NCBI GenBank assembly: GCA_050955045.1
Contig: JBPBQV010000001.1
Coordinates: forward strand, 372,001-436,000
Direction: 5' to 3'
DNA from: Mucilaginibacter_A sp050955045
Lineage (GTDB): Bacteria; Bacteroidota; Bacteroidia; Sphingobacteriales; Sphingobacteriaceae
Length of the DNA stretch: 64,000 bases
Shown in pieces: positions 1-9,508 of the stretch (the first letter of the stretch is position 1; every line of letters starts with the position of its first letter). Under the pieces are notes generated by a model, which was given only the letters and a program-made list of their open reading frames with translations, had not been told where the DNA came from and ran no database searches. The translations under genes were made by a program, and so were the position numbers.

Positions 1-926
1 ACGTTTTTGAAAGCAAATTCAAAGCTTCTATGCACAGTTCGGTTCCGCTGCTTGATCGAATTACGCATTATATTGTAAAGCGAAAAGGCAAGCAAATCCG
101 GCCAATGTTTGTTTTTTTTAGTGCCGGTTTATGCGGCGGAGTTAACGAATCTACACATCGTGGTGCAGCTTTGGTAGAGCTTTTGCACACCGCAACTTTA
201 GTACACGATGATGTGGTTGATAACTCTTATCAACGGCGTGGTTTTTTCTCGATCAACGCGCTTTGGAAAAATAAAATTGCTGTTTTGGTGGGCGATTACT
301 TGCTCTCAAAAGGATTGTTACTCTCATTGGATAACAATGATTTTCATCTGCTAAAAATAGTATCCGAAGCGGTGAAGCAAATGAGCGAAGGCGAATTGCT
401 GCAGATTGAAAAAGTACGTAAAATGGACGTTGGCGAAGCCATTTATTATGATGTAATCCGGCAAAAAACAGCTTCTTTAATTGCTGCCTGTTGTGCTTGT
501 GGTGCAGCTTCTGCCGGCGCAGATACAGAAACGATCGAGAAAATGCGAGTTTTTGGTGAGAAAATCGGCATTGCTTTCCAGATTAAAGATGACATGTTTG
601 ATTTCGGTATAGATGATGTAGGCAAACCGTTAGGCATCGACATTAAAGAAAAAAAAATTACCCTTCCGTTAATTTATGCCTTAAACAAAGCATCCAAATC
701 TGATCGCAATAAGATCATCAACTTGGTTAAAAATCACAACGAAGAACCCAAAAAAGTAGCCGAAATCATTGCTTTTGTAAAAGATTCTGGTGGCTTAAAT
801 TATGCTGAAACGCAAATGGCTAAATACCAAGAAGAAGCTTTTGCCATTTTAAATACTTTCTCCGAAAATCAATTTCGCTTAGGTTTAGAGCAATTGGTTC
901 GTTTTACTACCGAACGAAAAAAATAG
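1..926 (+). CDS. Polyprenyl (all-trans) diphosphate synthase, 5' end outside window
   Basis: Chain-elongating prenyltransferase that condenses isopentenyl diphosphate onto an allylic diphosphate to make the long isoprenoid tail of quinones. The first aspartate-rich motif DDVVD is at residues 60-64 counted from the Met at position 30, and the second, DDMFD, follows KIGIAFQIK in the C-terminal half. The reading frame stays open from that Met back to base 3 and continues with VFESKFKAS, which matches the family's N-terminal helix, so the gene starts before the window and Met-30 is internal. A dispersed repeat word begins three bases after the stop. The family is clear; chain length (octa- or other) cannot be read from the sequence. 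Confidence 0.93.
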   Translation, partial: VFESKFKASMHSSVPLLDRITHYIVKRKGKQIRPMFVFFSAGLCGGVNESTHRGAALVELLHTATLVHDDVVDNSYQRRGFFSINALWKNKIAVLVGDYLLSKGLLLSLDNNDFHLLKIVSEAVKQMSEGELLQIEKVRKMDVGEAIYYDVIRQKTASLIAACCACGAASAGADTETIEKMRVFGEKIGIAFQIKDDMFDFGIDDVGKPLGIDIKEKKITLPLIYALNKASKSDRNKIINLVKNHNEEPKKVAEIIAFVKDSGGLNYAETQMAKYQEEAFAILNTFSENQFRLGLEQLVRFTTERKK

Positions 927-928
927 GC

Positions 929-943
929 GGTAAAAGAAGCATT
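929..943 (+). repeat. Dispersed word GGTAAAAGAAGCATT
   Basis: Copy of the window-wide 15-base word, starting three bases after the stop of the prenyl synthase gene and lying in the 28-base gap before the convergent GH3 gene. It is preceded by TAGGC, part of the longer left flank shared by many intergenic copies. Confidence 0.8.
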
Positions 944-954
944 ACTGAGTAAGT

Positions 955-2478
955 TTAAACCATCACACCTTTCATCAGTATTAAAATTTCATCTACATAC
1001 TCTCGGTTGTTAGCTAAGCGTGGCACTTTATGTTGTCCACCCAATTTGCCTTTCAGCTTCATCCAGTTATAAAAAGTACCGTTTGCGGCTAAATGTACGG
1101 TTGGTCGTTTCAAGGCCATATCTTTAAAACGTTTGGCATCATAATCAGAATTTACTTTGCGTAAGGTTTCATCCAGCAAATCAATAAAACGTTCAAACTC
1201 GTCTGGTTTTTTCTCAAACTCGATAATCCATTCGTGTCCGCCAGCTTTGTTGCCTTCAAAATAAAGCGGCGCTGCCGTATATTCCCGGATGATGGCTCCG
1301 GTTTGTGCACATGCTTCTTTTAAGGCACGTTCGCTGTTATCTACAATCACTTCTTCACCAAAAGCATTGATAAAATGTTTCGTACGGCCGGTAATCCTGA
1401 TCCGGAAAGGTGATAAAGAAGTAAACTGAACGGTATCACCAATCATGTATCGCCATAAACCTGAATTGGTGGAGATGATTAAAGCATAATTTGCACCAGT
1501 TTCTACCTGATCCAGCAGCAAAGTTTGCGGGTTTTCATCAAACAGGTTTGCAATTGGCAAAAACTCGTAAAATATACCATAATCCAGCATCAGCAGCATT
1601 TCTTCGGAATTTGACTGATCCTGAATCCCAAAAAATCCTTCCGAAGCATTATACGTTTCCATATAATACATCGCTTCAGTAGGAATCAGTTTTTTAAAAT
1701 GATCCCGATAAGGTGTAAAAGAAACAGCACCATGAACGTAAAATTCTAAGTTAGGCCAAATTTCGAGCAGATTATCTTTCCCGGTAATTTCCAGAATACG
1801 TTTGGCCAAAACAATGTTCCACGTGGGCACACCACTAAGGGCAGTAACGTTTACATGCTGCGTAATTTGCGCGATCTTCTCTATTTTCTCTTCATAATTT
1901 TCTATTAACGTGATGGCTAACTCTGGTGTACGGTAAAACTCGGCCCAAAGTGGCAGATTTTTTAAGATTACAGCCGAAAGATCGCCATAATAAGAATCGG
2001 TATGCAATTGATTTATTTGATGGCTTCCGCCCAAAACCAACGTTTTACCAGTAAATAACTTGGCTTCCGGCCGGTTGTTGCAATACAGCGTAATCATATC
2101 TTTACCACCTTTAAAATGGCATTCTTCCATCGCCTCTCCACTTACCGGAATGAATTTGCTGCGATCGCTGGTGGTTCCGGAAGATTTAGCAAACCATTTT
2201 ACTTCTGATGGCCAAAGTACGTTTTGCTCACCTTTCATCATACGTTCGATATAAGGTTTTAGCGTATCGTAGGTTTGTATCGGGAAACGCTGACGGAAAT
2301 CATCTACGTTTTCAATGCCTTTATAATCGTACTTTTTTCCCCATTCGGTATTTTCTGCACTGGTAATCAGGTTTTCAAACCACTCATCCTGAACCTCATT
2401 TGGATATTTGATAAAAAGCTCGATCTGGTGCATCCGCTTTTTCATGATCCAAGTAACGAGTGAATTAATAAACGTCAT
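955..2478 (-). CDS. GH3 family protein (auxin-responsive GH3-like acyl-adenylating enzyme)
   Basis: A 507-residue protein of the GH3 family, relatives of plant acyl-acid amido synthetases that adenylate a carboxylic acid and conjugate it to an amino acid. The adenylate-forming P-loop-like motif SSGTTSDRSK is at residues 99-108, followed by the family block with TGKTLVLGGSHQ, and later SGVPTW and YNASEGFFGIQ. Length is normal for bacterial GH3 proteins and no signal peptide is seen. It begins six bases downstream of lptB and so probably belongs to the recJ-lptB transcript. The family is secure; the bacterial substrate is unknown, and auxin conjugation should not be assumed. Confidence 0.88.
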   Translation of the reverse strand: MTFINSLVTWIMKKRMHQIELFIKYPNEVQDEWFENLITSAENTEWGKKYDYKGIENVDDFRQRFPIQTYDTLKPYIERMMKGEQNVLWPSEVKWFAKSSGTTSDRSKFIPVSGEAMEECHFKGGKDMITLYCNNRPEAKLFTGKTLVLGGSHQINQLHTDSYYGDLSAVILKNLPLWAEFYRTPELAITLIENYEEKIEKIAQITQHVNVTALSGVPTWNIVLAKRILEITGKDNLLEIWPNLEFYVHGAVSFTPYRDHFKKLIPTEAMYYMETYNASEGFFGIQDQSNSEEMLLMLDYGIFYEFLPIANLFDENPQTLLLDQVETGANYALIISTNSGLWRYMIGDTVQFTSLSPFRIRITGRTKHFINAFGEEVIVDNSERALKEACAQTGAIIREYTAAPLYFEGNKAGGHEWIIEFEKKPDEFERFIDLLDETLRKVNSDYDAKRFKDMALKRPTVHLAANGTFYNWMKLKGKLGGQHKVPRLANNREYVDEILILMKGVMV

Positions 2479-2484
2479 AAAATT

Positions 2485-3222
2485 TTATAAGAAGGTTTTT
2501 CTTTTGAGAACGAAGTTTGAACCAAGATACAATTTGCGCACTACCGGATCTTCTGCCAGCACTTCCGGAATGCCGTAGCGTAAAATTTTTCCTTCAAAAA
2601 GTAAGTAGGCACGATCTGTAATAGATAAAGTTTCCTGCACATTATGATCAGTAATCAGGATACCGATGTTGCGCGTTCTTAATTTAGCAACCATATACTG
2701 GATTTCTTCTACTGCGATCGGATCAACACCAGCAAAAGGTTCATCCAGCAAAATAAATTTAGGTTCGGCAGCCAGCGCACGTGCAATTTCTGTACGGCGT
2801 CGTTCTCCTCCGGAAAGCAGATCACCACGGTTTTTACGCACTTTTTGCAAACTAAATTCTTCAATTAGTTCTTCCAGTTTGTCTTTTTGTTCCGCCATTG
2901 CCATTTTACCCATTTCCAGCACCGCTTTGATGTTATCTTCTACCGAAAGCTTGCGAAAAACAGAAGCTTCCTGCGCCAGATAGCCAATTCCTTTTTGCGC
3001 ACGGCGGTACATGGGCGCATCGGTTATGTTTTCATCTTCCAGATAAATATTGCCTTCATTCGGTTTAATTAAGCCTACAATCATGTAGAAAGACGTAGTT
3101 TTCCCGGCTCCGTTCGGCCCTAATAAACCTACAATTTCGCCTTGTTTTACATCGAAAGTAACATCGTTAACAACCGTTCGCTGCTTGTATTTTTTGATTA
3201 AATTTTCTGCTCTTAAAATCAT
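2485..3222 (-). CDS. lptB: LPS export ABC transporter ATPase LptB
   Basis: Cytoplasmic ATPase of the LptBFG transporter that extracts lipopolysaccharide from the inner membrane and powers its passage to the outer membrane. At 245 residues it is a single ABC domain: Walker A GPNGAGKTTS at 35-44, Q-loop near GYLAQEASVF, signature LSGGE at 137-141, Walker B ILLDEP at 158-163, and the switch His in ILITDHNVQETL. The PMYRRAQKGIGYLAQE block is typical of LptB among ABC ATPases. Its ATG overlaps the recJ stop by four bases (ATGA), indicating translational coupling. The lptFG partners are not in the window. Confidence 0.95.
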   Translation of the reverse strand: MILRAENLIKKYKQRTVVNDVTFDVKQGEIVGLLGPNGAGKTTSFYMIVGLIKPNEGNIYLEDENITDAPMYRRAQKGIGYLAQEASVFRKLSVEDNIKAVLEMGKMAMAEQKDKLEELIEEFSLQKVRKNRGDLLSGGERRRTEIARALAAEPKFILLDEPFAGVDPIAVEEIQYMVAKLRTRNIGILITDHNVQETLSITDRAYLLFEGKILRYGIPEVLAEDPVVRKLYLGSNFVLKRKTFL

Positions 3223-4949
3223 GAGTTGTTTAGATGTTCAACGTTATCTGGATTAACTCTGATTCCTTTTAGGTTCAGCTGAAGCGTTTTTTGTTCTCGC
3301 CAGCTATTTTCTTCAATGGTATAACAAATATCAAATGGCATACTGTTTTTAAGAGATAAAATTTGTTCTCCCATACCAAAACCAATACAATTAAAAATTG
3401 GAGAACCATCTTGTATTACACACATTTTAAGATGTTTGCCTCCTACCAGGTTTATATTACCGCTAACATACACGTTTTTGCTGATAAAAACCGGTGTCAT
3501 ATTTTCCGGCCCAAAAGGTGCAAGCTGTTTTAAAATGCGAAAAAAGCGTGGCGTTATTTGGTTTAAACTGAGCTCCGCATCGATTTTTATGCGTTGTACC
3601 AATTGTTCTTCCGTAATGTTTGAACTAACAATCTGTTCAAAACGATTACTAAAAGCAGCTACATTTTCTGGTAATAACGTTAAACCGGCAGCATATTTAT
3701 GTCCGCCAAATTGAAGCAGCAAATCACTGCATCCGCATAAAGCTTCATACAAATCAAAACCATAAACAGAACGTGCAGAACCGGTTACGTGCCCGTTACT
3801 TTGCGTTAAAACAACTGTTGGCCGATAGTATTTTTCCGTCAACCTGGAAGCAACAATACCGATAACGCCTTTGTGCCAGTTTTCCTGATACACAACGGTT
3901 GAACGGCGGTTGATCATTTTTGTATCCTGATCAATCATGTTTAATGCTTGGCCGGTTATGCTTAAATCATGCTCTTTTCGCTCGGTATTTTTTAGATTAA
4001 TTAGTTCGCCATAATCAAAAGCGGCAACGGTACAATCTGCAATTAATAGATTAACAGCATGTTTGGCATCATCAATGCGGCCGGCAGCATTAATACGCGG
4101 ACCGATGGAAAAAACCAGATCAGAAATACCATAATTAGCTGATTTTCCGGCTACATTTATCAAAGCTTTTAAGCCGATAGAAGGGTTTGTGTTGAGTTTT
4201 TCCAGACCAAAAGCAGCAAGCGTACGGTTTTCGCCGTCGATATGAACCAGATCACAAGCAATACTTACGGCAACCAGGTCAAGGTAACAACTTACTTCTT
4301 CCCAAGGAATATCATTTTTTTCTGCATAAGCCTGAATCAGTTTAAAACCGATTCCGCAACCAGAAAGTTCTTTATATGGATAATCACAATCGCTTCTTTT
4401 CGGATCTAAAACGGCAACAGCTGGCGGTAATTCTTCTCCCGGCAAATGATGATCACAAATGATAAAATTGATGCTTCTCTTATCAGCATAAATTACTTTT
4501 TCTATTGATTTGATACCACAATCCAACGCAATAATTAAGCTGAAGTTATGTTCGGCAGCATAATCAATTCCGGCGGTAGAAATACCGTAACCTTCTGTAT
4601 AGCGGTTTGGAATATAAAAGGAAATGTGTTCGTAAATCTTCTTAAAAAATTGATAAACTACTGCAACAGAAGTGGTTCCGTCCACATCGTAATCACCATA
4701 AATTAATATTTTTTCCTGATTTTGAATGGCTTTTTCAATCCGCAGAACTGCTTTTTCCATATCCTGCATTAAAAACGGATCGTGCAAATGCCCAATATCT
4801 GGCCGGAAAAAATGTTTGGCTTCATTGAATGAAGTTATGCCGCGCTGCACAAGCAAAGTACTCAAAACTTCGTCAATCTGCAAAGCATTTACCAGTTGCA
4901 AAACCTGTTGCCGGTTGCCTTCATCCTCCAAAATCCAACGCTTTTGCAT
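3219..4949 (-). CDS. recJ: Single-stranded-DNA-specific exonuclease RecJ
   Basis: 5'-3' single-strand exonuclease of recombination and mismatch repair. The 576-residue protein has the DHH-family motifs in order: motif I YGDYDVDGTTS around residues 84-94, motif III DHH at 166-168, and the DHHA1 domain with QFGGHKYAAGLTL in the C-terminal half, followed by the OB-like region. Length is normal. It is first in a minus-strand unit with lptB (overlap four bases) and the GH3 gene. The start lies 77 bases from the divergent hydrolase gene, so the two share a short promoter region. Confidence 0.95.
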   Translation of the reverse strand: MQKRWILEDEGNRQQVLQLVNALQIDEVLSTLLVQRGITSFNEAKHFFRPDIGHLHDPFLMQDMEKAVLRIEKAIQNQEKILIYGDYDVDGTTSVAVVYQFFKKIYEHISFYIPNRYTEGYGISTAGIDYAAEHNFSLIIALDCGIKSIEKVIYADKRSINFIICDHHLPGEELPPAVAVLDPKRSDCDYPYKELSGCGIGFKLIQAYAEKNDIPWEEVSCYLDLVAVSIACDLVHIDGENRTLAAFGLEKLNTNPSIGLKALINVAGKSANYGISDLVFSIGPRINAAGRIDDAKHAVNLLIADCTVAAFDYGELINLKNTERKEHDLSITGQALNMIDQDTKMINRRSTVVYQENWHKGVIGIVASRLTEKYYRPTVVLTQSNGHVTGSARSVYGFDLYEALCGCSDLLLQFGGHKYAAGLTLLPENVAAFSNRFEQIVSSNITEEQLVQRIKIDAELSLNQITPRFFRILKQLAPFGPENMTPVFISKNVYVSGNINLVGGKHLKMCVIQDGSPIFNCIGFGMGEQILSLKNSMPFDICYTIEENSWREQKTLQLNLKGIRVNPDNVEHLNNS

Positions 4950-5026
4950 ATCTTTAAAAAGTTCAAACCGTAAAGATAGTTATTGACTTATCATTAAAAC
5001 ACGTTTAAACTGATTTTAGCATTTTT

Positions 5027-5800
5027 ATGAAAATACACGCACTCGGCGAAGGTTCTTTTTCTGTTGATTCTACCAAAAAATTTGTTCCTTTTAATCCGGT
5101 TACAGATAATCCGCAGGACCGAAAAGGTTCAATTTTTATACACGTTCAGCCGTTTTTACTTCAAACAAAAAACGATTTAATTTTGATGGATGCCGGTTTG
5201 GGTTTTAAAAATTCAAATGGTGAATTAATGCTGCACGACAATATTCGTAAAGCTGGTTTTGAGCCGGAAGAGGTTACGCTGGTTTTGATGTCTCATTTGC
5301 ATAATGATCATACCGGCGGTTTGGTTTTAGAACGAAATGGACGGATGGAACCTGCTTTTCCGGATGCAGAACACGTGATACAACGCGGCGAATGGGAGTT
5401 TGCTTTTTCAGGAAAATCATCTTCCTATCAGCAACCAAGATTTGAAGTTTTGCAGCGTTCCGTCAACATTAATTTAGTAGAAGGGAGTGGTACGCTAAAA
5501 GACGGAATTACGTATGAATTGACTGGTGGACATTGTCAGTTTCATCAGGTTTTAAAGATTGTATCCGAAGGAGAAATTTATTTTTTTGGCGGAGATGTTT
5601 TACCAGAACCAGAACAACTGATTAGAAAGTTTGCAGCAAAATATGATTTTGACGGACGAAAAGCTATGGAATTACGCGAACAATTTGGTATACAAGCTGT
5701 AGCAGAAAACTGGATATGCTTGTTTTACCATGCAAAAAACCTTGCGATTGGCAAGGTTACAACACAAAACGGATTTTCGGTAAAAAGCTTGGAAGCTTAA
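5027..5800 (+). CDS. MBL-fold metallo-hydrolase
   Basis: A 257-residue metallo-beta-lactamase-fold protein. The metal-binding signature SHLHNDH is at residues 89-95, a further candidate histidine is in LTGGHCQFHQ, the bridging Asp in FFGGDVLPEP, and a last His in LFYHAKN. There is no signal peptide, so it is probably cytoplasmic. It stands alone on the plus strand between recJ and a convergent receiver gene, with which it overlaps by four bases at the 3' ends. The hydrolase fold is clear; the substrate (lactone, thioester or phosphodiester) cannot be told. Confidence 0.87.
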   Translation: MKIHALGEGSFSVDSTKKFVPFNPVTDNPQDRKGSIFIHVQPFLLQTKNDLILMDAGLGFKNSNGELMLHDNIRKAGFEPEEVTLVLMSHLHNDHTGGLVLERNGRMEPAFPDAEHVIQRGEWEFAFSGKSSSYQQPRFEVLQRSVNINLVEGSGTLKDGITYELTGGHCQFHQVLKIVSEGEIYFFGGDVLPEPEQLIRKFAAKYDFDGRKAMELREQFGIQAVAENWICLFYHAKNLAIGKVTTQNGFSVKSLEA

Positions 5801-6222
5801 CTACTATGTAGATTTAAAATACTAAATACTTCTTTTATCGCCTCTAAATTAAGCGGCTTGGATATAAAGTTGGCAACAGACTCGTAAGATTTTGCTTTGT
5901 CAATATCGTTACTAAAAACTGACGATGACAAGATATAAATGGTGATTCTTCTATCAGTATCGAAATCAAAAGTTTTGTACTCTTCCAAAAATTCCCAGCC
6001 GTTCATCACTGGCATATTGATATCCAGCAAAATATAATCAGGAAGATTATCCGGTGCATTTTGAAGCAAATTCCTTAATCTATCTATTGCTAAACGGCCA
6101 TTCAGGAAAGTAGATAATACTGCATCTGGATAGGCCTTTTTGATCAATTTAACGGTGATAAAATTATTGATTTCATCATCATCAACCAGCATAATGTTAA
6201 CGGGCCTTTGAATTACACTCAT
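5797..6222 (-). CDS. Single-domain response regulator (receiver only)
   Basis: A 141-residue CheY-like receiver without an output domain. The acidic pocket is VDDDE near residues 13-17, the phospho-acceptor is Asp67 in ILLDINMPVMNGWEFL, the switch Ser is in YILSSS, and the conserved Lys is K122 in FISKPL. Bacteroidota often use such stand-alone receivers in phosphorelays or with hybrid kinases; no kinase gene is next to it. A copy of the dispersed word (5825-5839) forms part of its 3' coding sequence, spelling IKEVF. Confidence 0.9.
   Translation of the reverse strand: MSVIQRPVNIMLVDDDEINNFITVKLIKKAYPDAVLSTFLNGRLAIDRLRNLLQNAPDNLPDYILLDINMPVMNGWEFLEEYKTFDFDTDRRITIYILSSSVFSNDIDKAKSYESVANFISKPLNLEAIKEVFSILNLHSS
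5825..5839 (-). repeat. Dispersed word inside the receiver gene
   Basis: On the minus strand this reads GATAAAAGAAGTATT, the full consensus. It is translated in frame as part of the last helix of the receiver protein. Confidence 0.75.
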
Positions 6223-6344
6223 AAAAGTTTGTACGGGATTTGAAAAGGGAAAGTTTTGTAGATTTATAATAAAATCTCATCAGTTTAAATAATATTAAAC
6301 AAAGACTTTGTGCTAAGCATCTTCTTTAAATCGTATTTTTTTGA

Positions 6345-6376
6345 CAAAACTAAGTTATAAAATATACCTTCACAAG
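6345..6376 (-). promoter_or_regulatory. Candidate promoter of the receiver gene
   Basis: On the minus strand TAGTTTTG (6352-6345) matches the bacteroidete -7 box TAnnTTTG, with CTTG about 20 bases upstream as a weak -33 box. This would give a leader of about 115 bases. The surrounding 6223-6451 gap is AT-rich and holds nothing else I can name apart from a small palindrome, ACAAAG/CTTTGT, near 6299-6311. Confidence 0.35.
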
Positions 6377-6451
6377 CAACATTAATTACCTTTAATTTGA
6401 ATATTTAAATGCTACTGTTAACAATTCCTGACGTCAAAATTACATAATTAA

Positions 6452-9343
6452 TTATTCAGTTAAATTTTCTTCAAAAGCGTAGCTTTCCAAAGGCGGACAG
6501 GTACAAATTAGCGTACGATCTCCATGCGTATCATTCACCCTTCCAACTGATGGCCAGAATTTAAAAGCAGCAACATACGGCAATGGAAAAGCAGCTTTTT
6601 GTCGGGTGTAAGGATGCTCCCACTCGTTTGCAGTAATTACAGCAGCTGTATGCGGTGCATTTTTTAGCGGGTTATTTAGCTTGTCTGAAACTTCTTTTTC
6701 TACGTCTTCAATTTCATTGCGGATAGCAATCATGGCATCACAAAAACGATCCAGTTCGTGCTTTGGTTCTGATTCTGTCGGCTCAACCATTACTGTTCCG
6801 GCAACTGGGAAAGAAACCGTTGGCGCATGGAAACCATAATCCATCAAACGTTTGGCAATATCAGTTACTTCGATGCCAAAGTTTTTGAAAGCACGACAAT
6901 CTAAAATCATTTCATGTGCACAGCGTCCATTTGCTCCAGCATACAAAACCGGATAATGATTTTCCAACCGAGCTTTAATATAATTGGCGTTTAAAATAGC
7001 ATAACGCGTTGCATTGGTTAAACCTTCGCTGCCCATCATAGCAATATAAGCATGAGAAATCAGCAAAATAGAAGCTGAACCCCAAGGCGCCGCAGAAACG
7101 GCCGGAATAGATTTTCCCTGCTCAATATCTACCATTGCATGGCCGGGTAAAAACTGAACCAAATGTTTGGCTACACCAATCGGACCCATACCCGGGCCAC
7201 CGCCGCCATGCGGAATACAAAAGGTTTTATGCAGGTTTAAATGGCAAACATCGGCGCCAATAGCAGCCGGACTGGTTAAGCCAACCTGTGCATTCATGTT
7301 TGCACCATCCATGTAAACCTGTCCGCCATGTTGGTGAATAATGTTACAGATTTCGATAATGGATTCTTCAAAAACACCATGCGTTGACGGATAAGTTACC
7401 ATCAGGCAAGAAAGCTCTTTGCTGTATTGCTCTGCTTTAGCTTTCAGATCAGCAACATCGATATTACCATTATCATCACATTTTACAACGATAATTTTCA
7501 TTCCGGCCATGGCTGCCGAAGCCGGATTGGTTCCATGAGCCGAAGAAGGAATTAAAGCAATGTTGCGGTGATTATCACCATTGGCCAGATGATGCGCACG
7601 GATAACCAATAAACCCGCATATTCGCCTTGCGCACCAGCATTTGGCTGCAAACTCATCGCAGCAAAACCGGTAATTTCACTTAACCATTTATTCAGTTCA
7701 TCAAAAATCTGCATATATCCACCAACCTGATCAGTTGGTGCAAATGGATGCATTTTGCTAAATTCTGCCCAGGTGACAGGAACCATTTCAGTTGTGGCAT
7801 TCAGTTTCATCGTACATGAACCCAACGCAATCATAGAATGACAGAGTGATAAATCTTTTGCTTCCAGTGATTTGATATAACGCAGCATTTCATGTTCAGA
7901 ATGGTGCGTATTGAAAACATGATGATTTAAAAACTCCGAGCTTCGCTGTAATTCCGTTGGAAGCGGTGTTTGCAATGCTTCTTTTACCGCATCAAAATTG
8001 GCATCGGCCAAAGTTTTACCTTTTACTTTAGCAAAAACTTTAACGATTGTTTGTATATCTTCTGCAGAAGTTGTTTCATCTAAAGCAATTGAAACCTGAG
8101 AATCTTTGTAATAAAAATTCATTTCCTGGTTCAATGCTTCCGCATGAATCGTATTTACAACTTGTCCAGCTTCAACAGTAATGGTATCAAAATAAACCTG
8201 ATTTTGTTGCTCGTAGCCTAAAGCTTTTAGCGATTCTGATAGCAAAACAGTTAAACCATGAATCCGCTCTGCAATCAGCGTTAAACCTTTTGAACCGTGA
8301 TATGCCGCATACATGCCCGCCATAATAGCCAGCAAAGCCTGCGCCGTGCAAATGTTAGAAGTGGCTTTATCTCTGCGAATGTGTTGCTCGCGGGTTTGCA
8401 AAGCCATACGCAAAGCATAATTGCCAGCATTATCAATTGTTACGCCAATAATACGGCCGGGAATGCTTCTTTTATAAGCATCTTTTGTGGCAAAAAAAGC
8501 GGCGTGCGGACCGCCGAAACCCATCGGAATACCAAAACGTTGCGTAGAACCAACTACCACATCTGCGCCCCACTCACCCGGTGGCGTTAGCAAAACCAGG
8601 CTCATCAAATCTGCAACAACGGTTAATTTTATATTTTTTTGGTGTAGAGAATTTGCAAAGTTGCGGTAATCAAAAACTTCACCATTGGATGCAGGATATT
8701 GTACAATCGCCCCAAAAAAACTATCATCCAGATCAGCCGTTTGATGATCGCCAATCACCAGTTCCAGATCCAACGGCAGAGAACGGGTTTTTAAAATATC
8801 AATTGTTTGCGGGAAAACTTCCGCAGAAACAAAAAACTTTTTGGCTTTGGTGTTTTTGCGCAAACTGTACTGCATAAACATGGCTTCGGCAGCGGCCGTT
8901 CCTTCATCCAGCAACGAAGCATTGGCAATTTCCATTCCGGTTAAATCAATCACCATTGTCTGAAAATTCAGTAAAGCTTGTAATCTTCCCTGCGCAATTT
9001 CGGCCTGATATGGCGTGTATTGTGTGTACCAGCCTGGGTTTTCCAGAATATTTCGTTGGATAACGCCTGGAACAATCACATCGTAATAACCTTTTCCGAT
9101 ATAACTTTTAAAAACTTTATTTTTTGAAGCCGTAATTTTCAGATCATTCAGATAATCAAATTCGCTTTTTGCAGTAGGTAGATTAAGCGGACTTTTTAAG
9201 CGGATTGCAGCCGGAACAGTTTGATTAATCAATTCATCCACCGAAGTTACGCCGATTTTTTTCAGCATTTCCTGAGTTTCAGTTTGATCTGGAGCGATAT
9301 GACGGTGCTGAAATTTTTCCTGGTAATCGATATTTAACTTCAT
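6452..9343 (-). CDS. gcvP: Glycine dehydrogenase (decarboxylating), P protein
   Basis: P protein of the glycine cleavage system: it decarboxylates glycine with pyridoxal phosphate and passes the aminomethyl group to the lipoylated H protein. It is the long single-chain form, 963 residues from the chosen start, with the N-terminal half (RHIAPDQTETQEML, GTAAAEAM) and the catalytic C-terminal half containing the PLP lysine in NLHKTFCIPHGGGGPG near residue 705. The reading frame can be extended to 9397, but a promoter box lies at 9367-9374, inside that extension, and MKLNIDYQEKF is the usual N-terminus, so 9343 is preferred. The gcvT and gcvH genes are not in the window. Confidence 0.95.
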   Translation of the reverse strand: MKLNIDYQEKFQHRHIAPDQTETQEMLKKIGVTSVDELINQTVPAAIRLKSPLNLPTAKSEFDYLNDLKITASKNKVFKSYIGKGYYDVIVPGVIQRNILENPGWYTQYTPYQAEIAQGRLQALLNFQTMVIDLTGMEIANASLLDEGTAAAEAMFMQYSLRKNTKAKKFFVSAEVFPQTIDILKTRSLPLDLELVIGDHQTADLDDSFFGAIVQYPASNGEVFDYRNFANSLHQKNIKLTVVADLMSLVLLTPPGEWGADVVVGSTQRFGIPMGFGGPHAAFFATKDAYKRSIPGRIIGVTIDNAGNYALRMALQTREQHIRRDKATSNICTAQALLAIMAGMYAAYHGSKGLTLIAERIHGLTVLLSESLKALGYEQQNQVYFDTITVEAGQVVNTIHAEALNQEMNFYYKDSQVSIALDETTSAEDIQTIVKVFAKVKGKTLADANFDAVKEALQTPLPTELQRSSEFLNHHVFNTHHSEHEMLRYIKSLEAKDLSLCHSMIALGSCTMKLNATTEMVPVTWAEFSKMHPFAPTDQVGGYMQIFDELNKWLSEITGFAAMSLQPNAGAQGEYAGLLVIRAHHLANGDNHRNIALIPSSAHGTNPASAAMAGMKIIVVKCDDNGNIDVADLKAKAEQYSKELSCLMVTYPSTHGVFEESIIEICNIIHQHGGQVYMDGANMNAQVGLTSPAAIGADVCHLNLHKTFCIPHGGGGPGMGPIGVAKHLVQFLPGHAMVDIEQGKSIPAVSAAPWGSASILLISHAYIAMMGSEGLTNATRYAILNANYIKARLENHYPVLYAGANGRCAHEMILDCRAFKNFGIEVTDIAKRLMDYGFHAPTVSFPVAGTVMVEPTESEPKHELDRFCDAMIAIRNEIEDVEKEVSDKLNNPLKNAPHTAAVITANEWEHPYTRQKAAFPLPYVAAFKFWPSVGRVNDTHGDRTLICTCPPLESYAFEENLTE

Positions 9344-9366
9344 GAAGTTTGATTGATTTGAAGTCG

Positions 9367-9398
9367 CAAAGGTATGCTTTTGCCTTTTGCCGGTCAAT
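9367..9398 (-). promoter_or_regulatory. gcvP promoter (bacteroidete type)
   Basis: On the minus strand TACCTTTG (9374-9367) is an exact TAnnTTTG -7 box, with ATTG 20 bases upstream (9398-9395) as the -33 box. The box sits about 25 bases before the ATG at 9343, and this decides the gcvP start. Confidence 0.6.
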
Positions 9399-9440
9399 AT
9401 TTTCCAGAATCGTTACAGGAGATTTACACAAATATCTGGA

Positions 9441-9452
9441 ATACTGTTTTTA
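9441..9452 (-). repeat. Dispersed word, ACAG form, between gcvP and aquaporin genes
   Basis: Minus strand reads TAAAAACAGTAT. It lies in the 165-base gap between the aquaporin stop and gcvP start codons, upstream of the gcvP promoter. Confidence 0.65.
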
Positions 9453-9508
9453 GCACTAGTTTTTTCATGAAAAGCAAAAGAACTCTTTCTATAAAACAGC
9501 AGTGAACG

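Noticed and set aside
9344..9397. A longer GcvP beginning at the upstream ATG
   Set aside because: An exact -7 promoter box lies inside this stretch, and the extra residues (MTGKRQKHTFATSNQSNF) do not resemble the family N-terminus.
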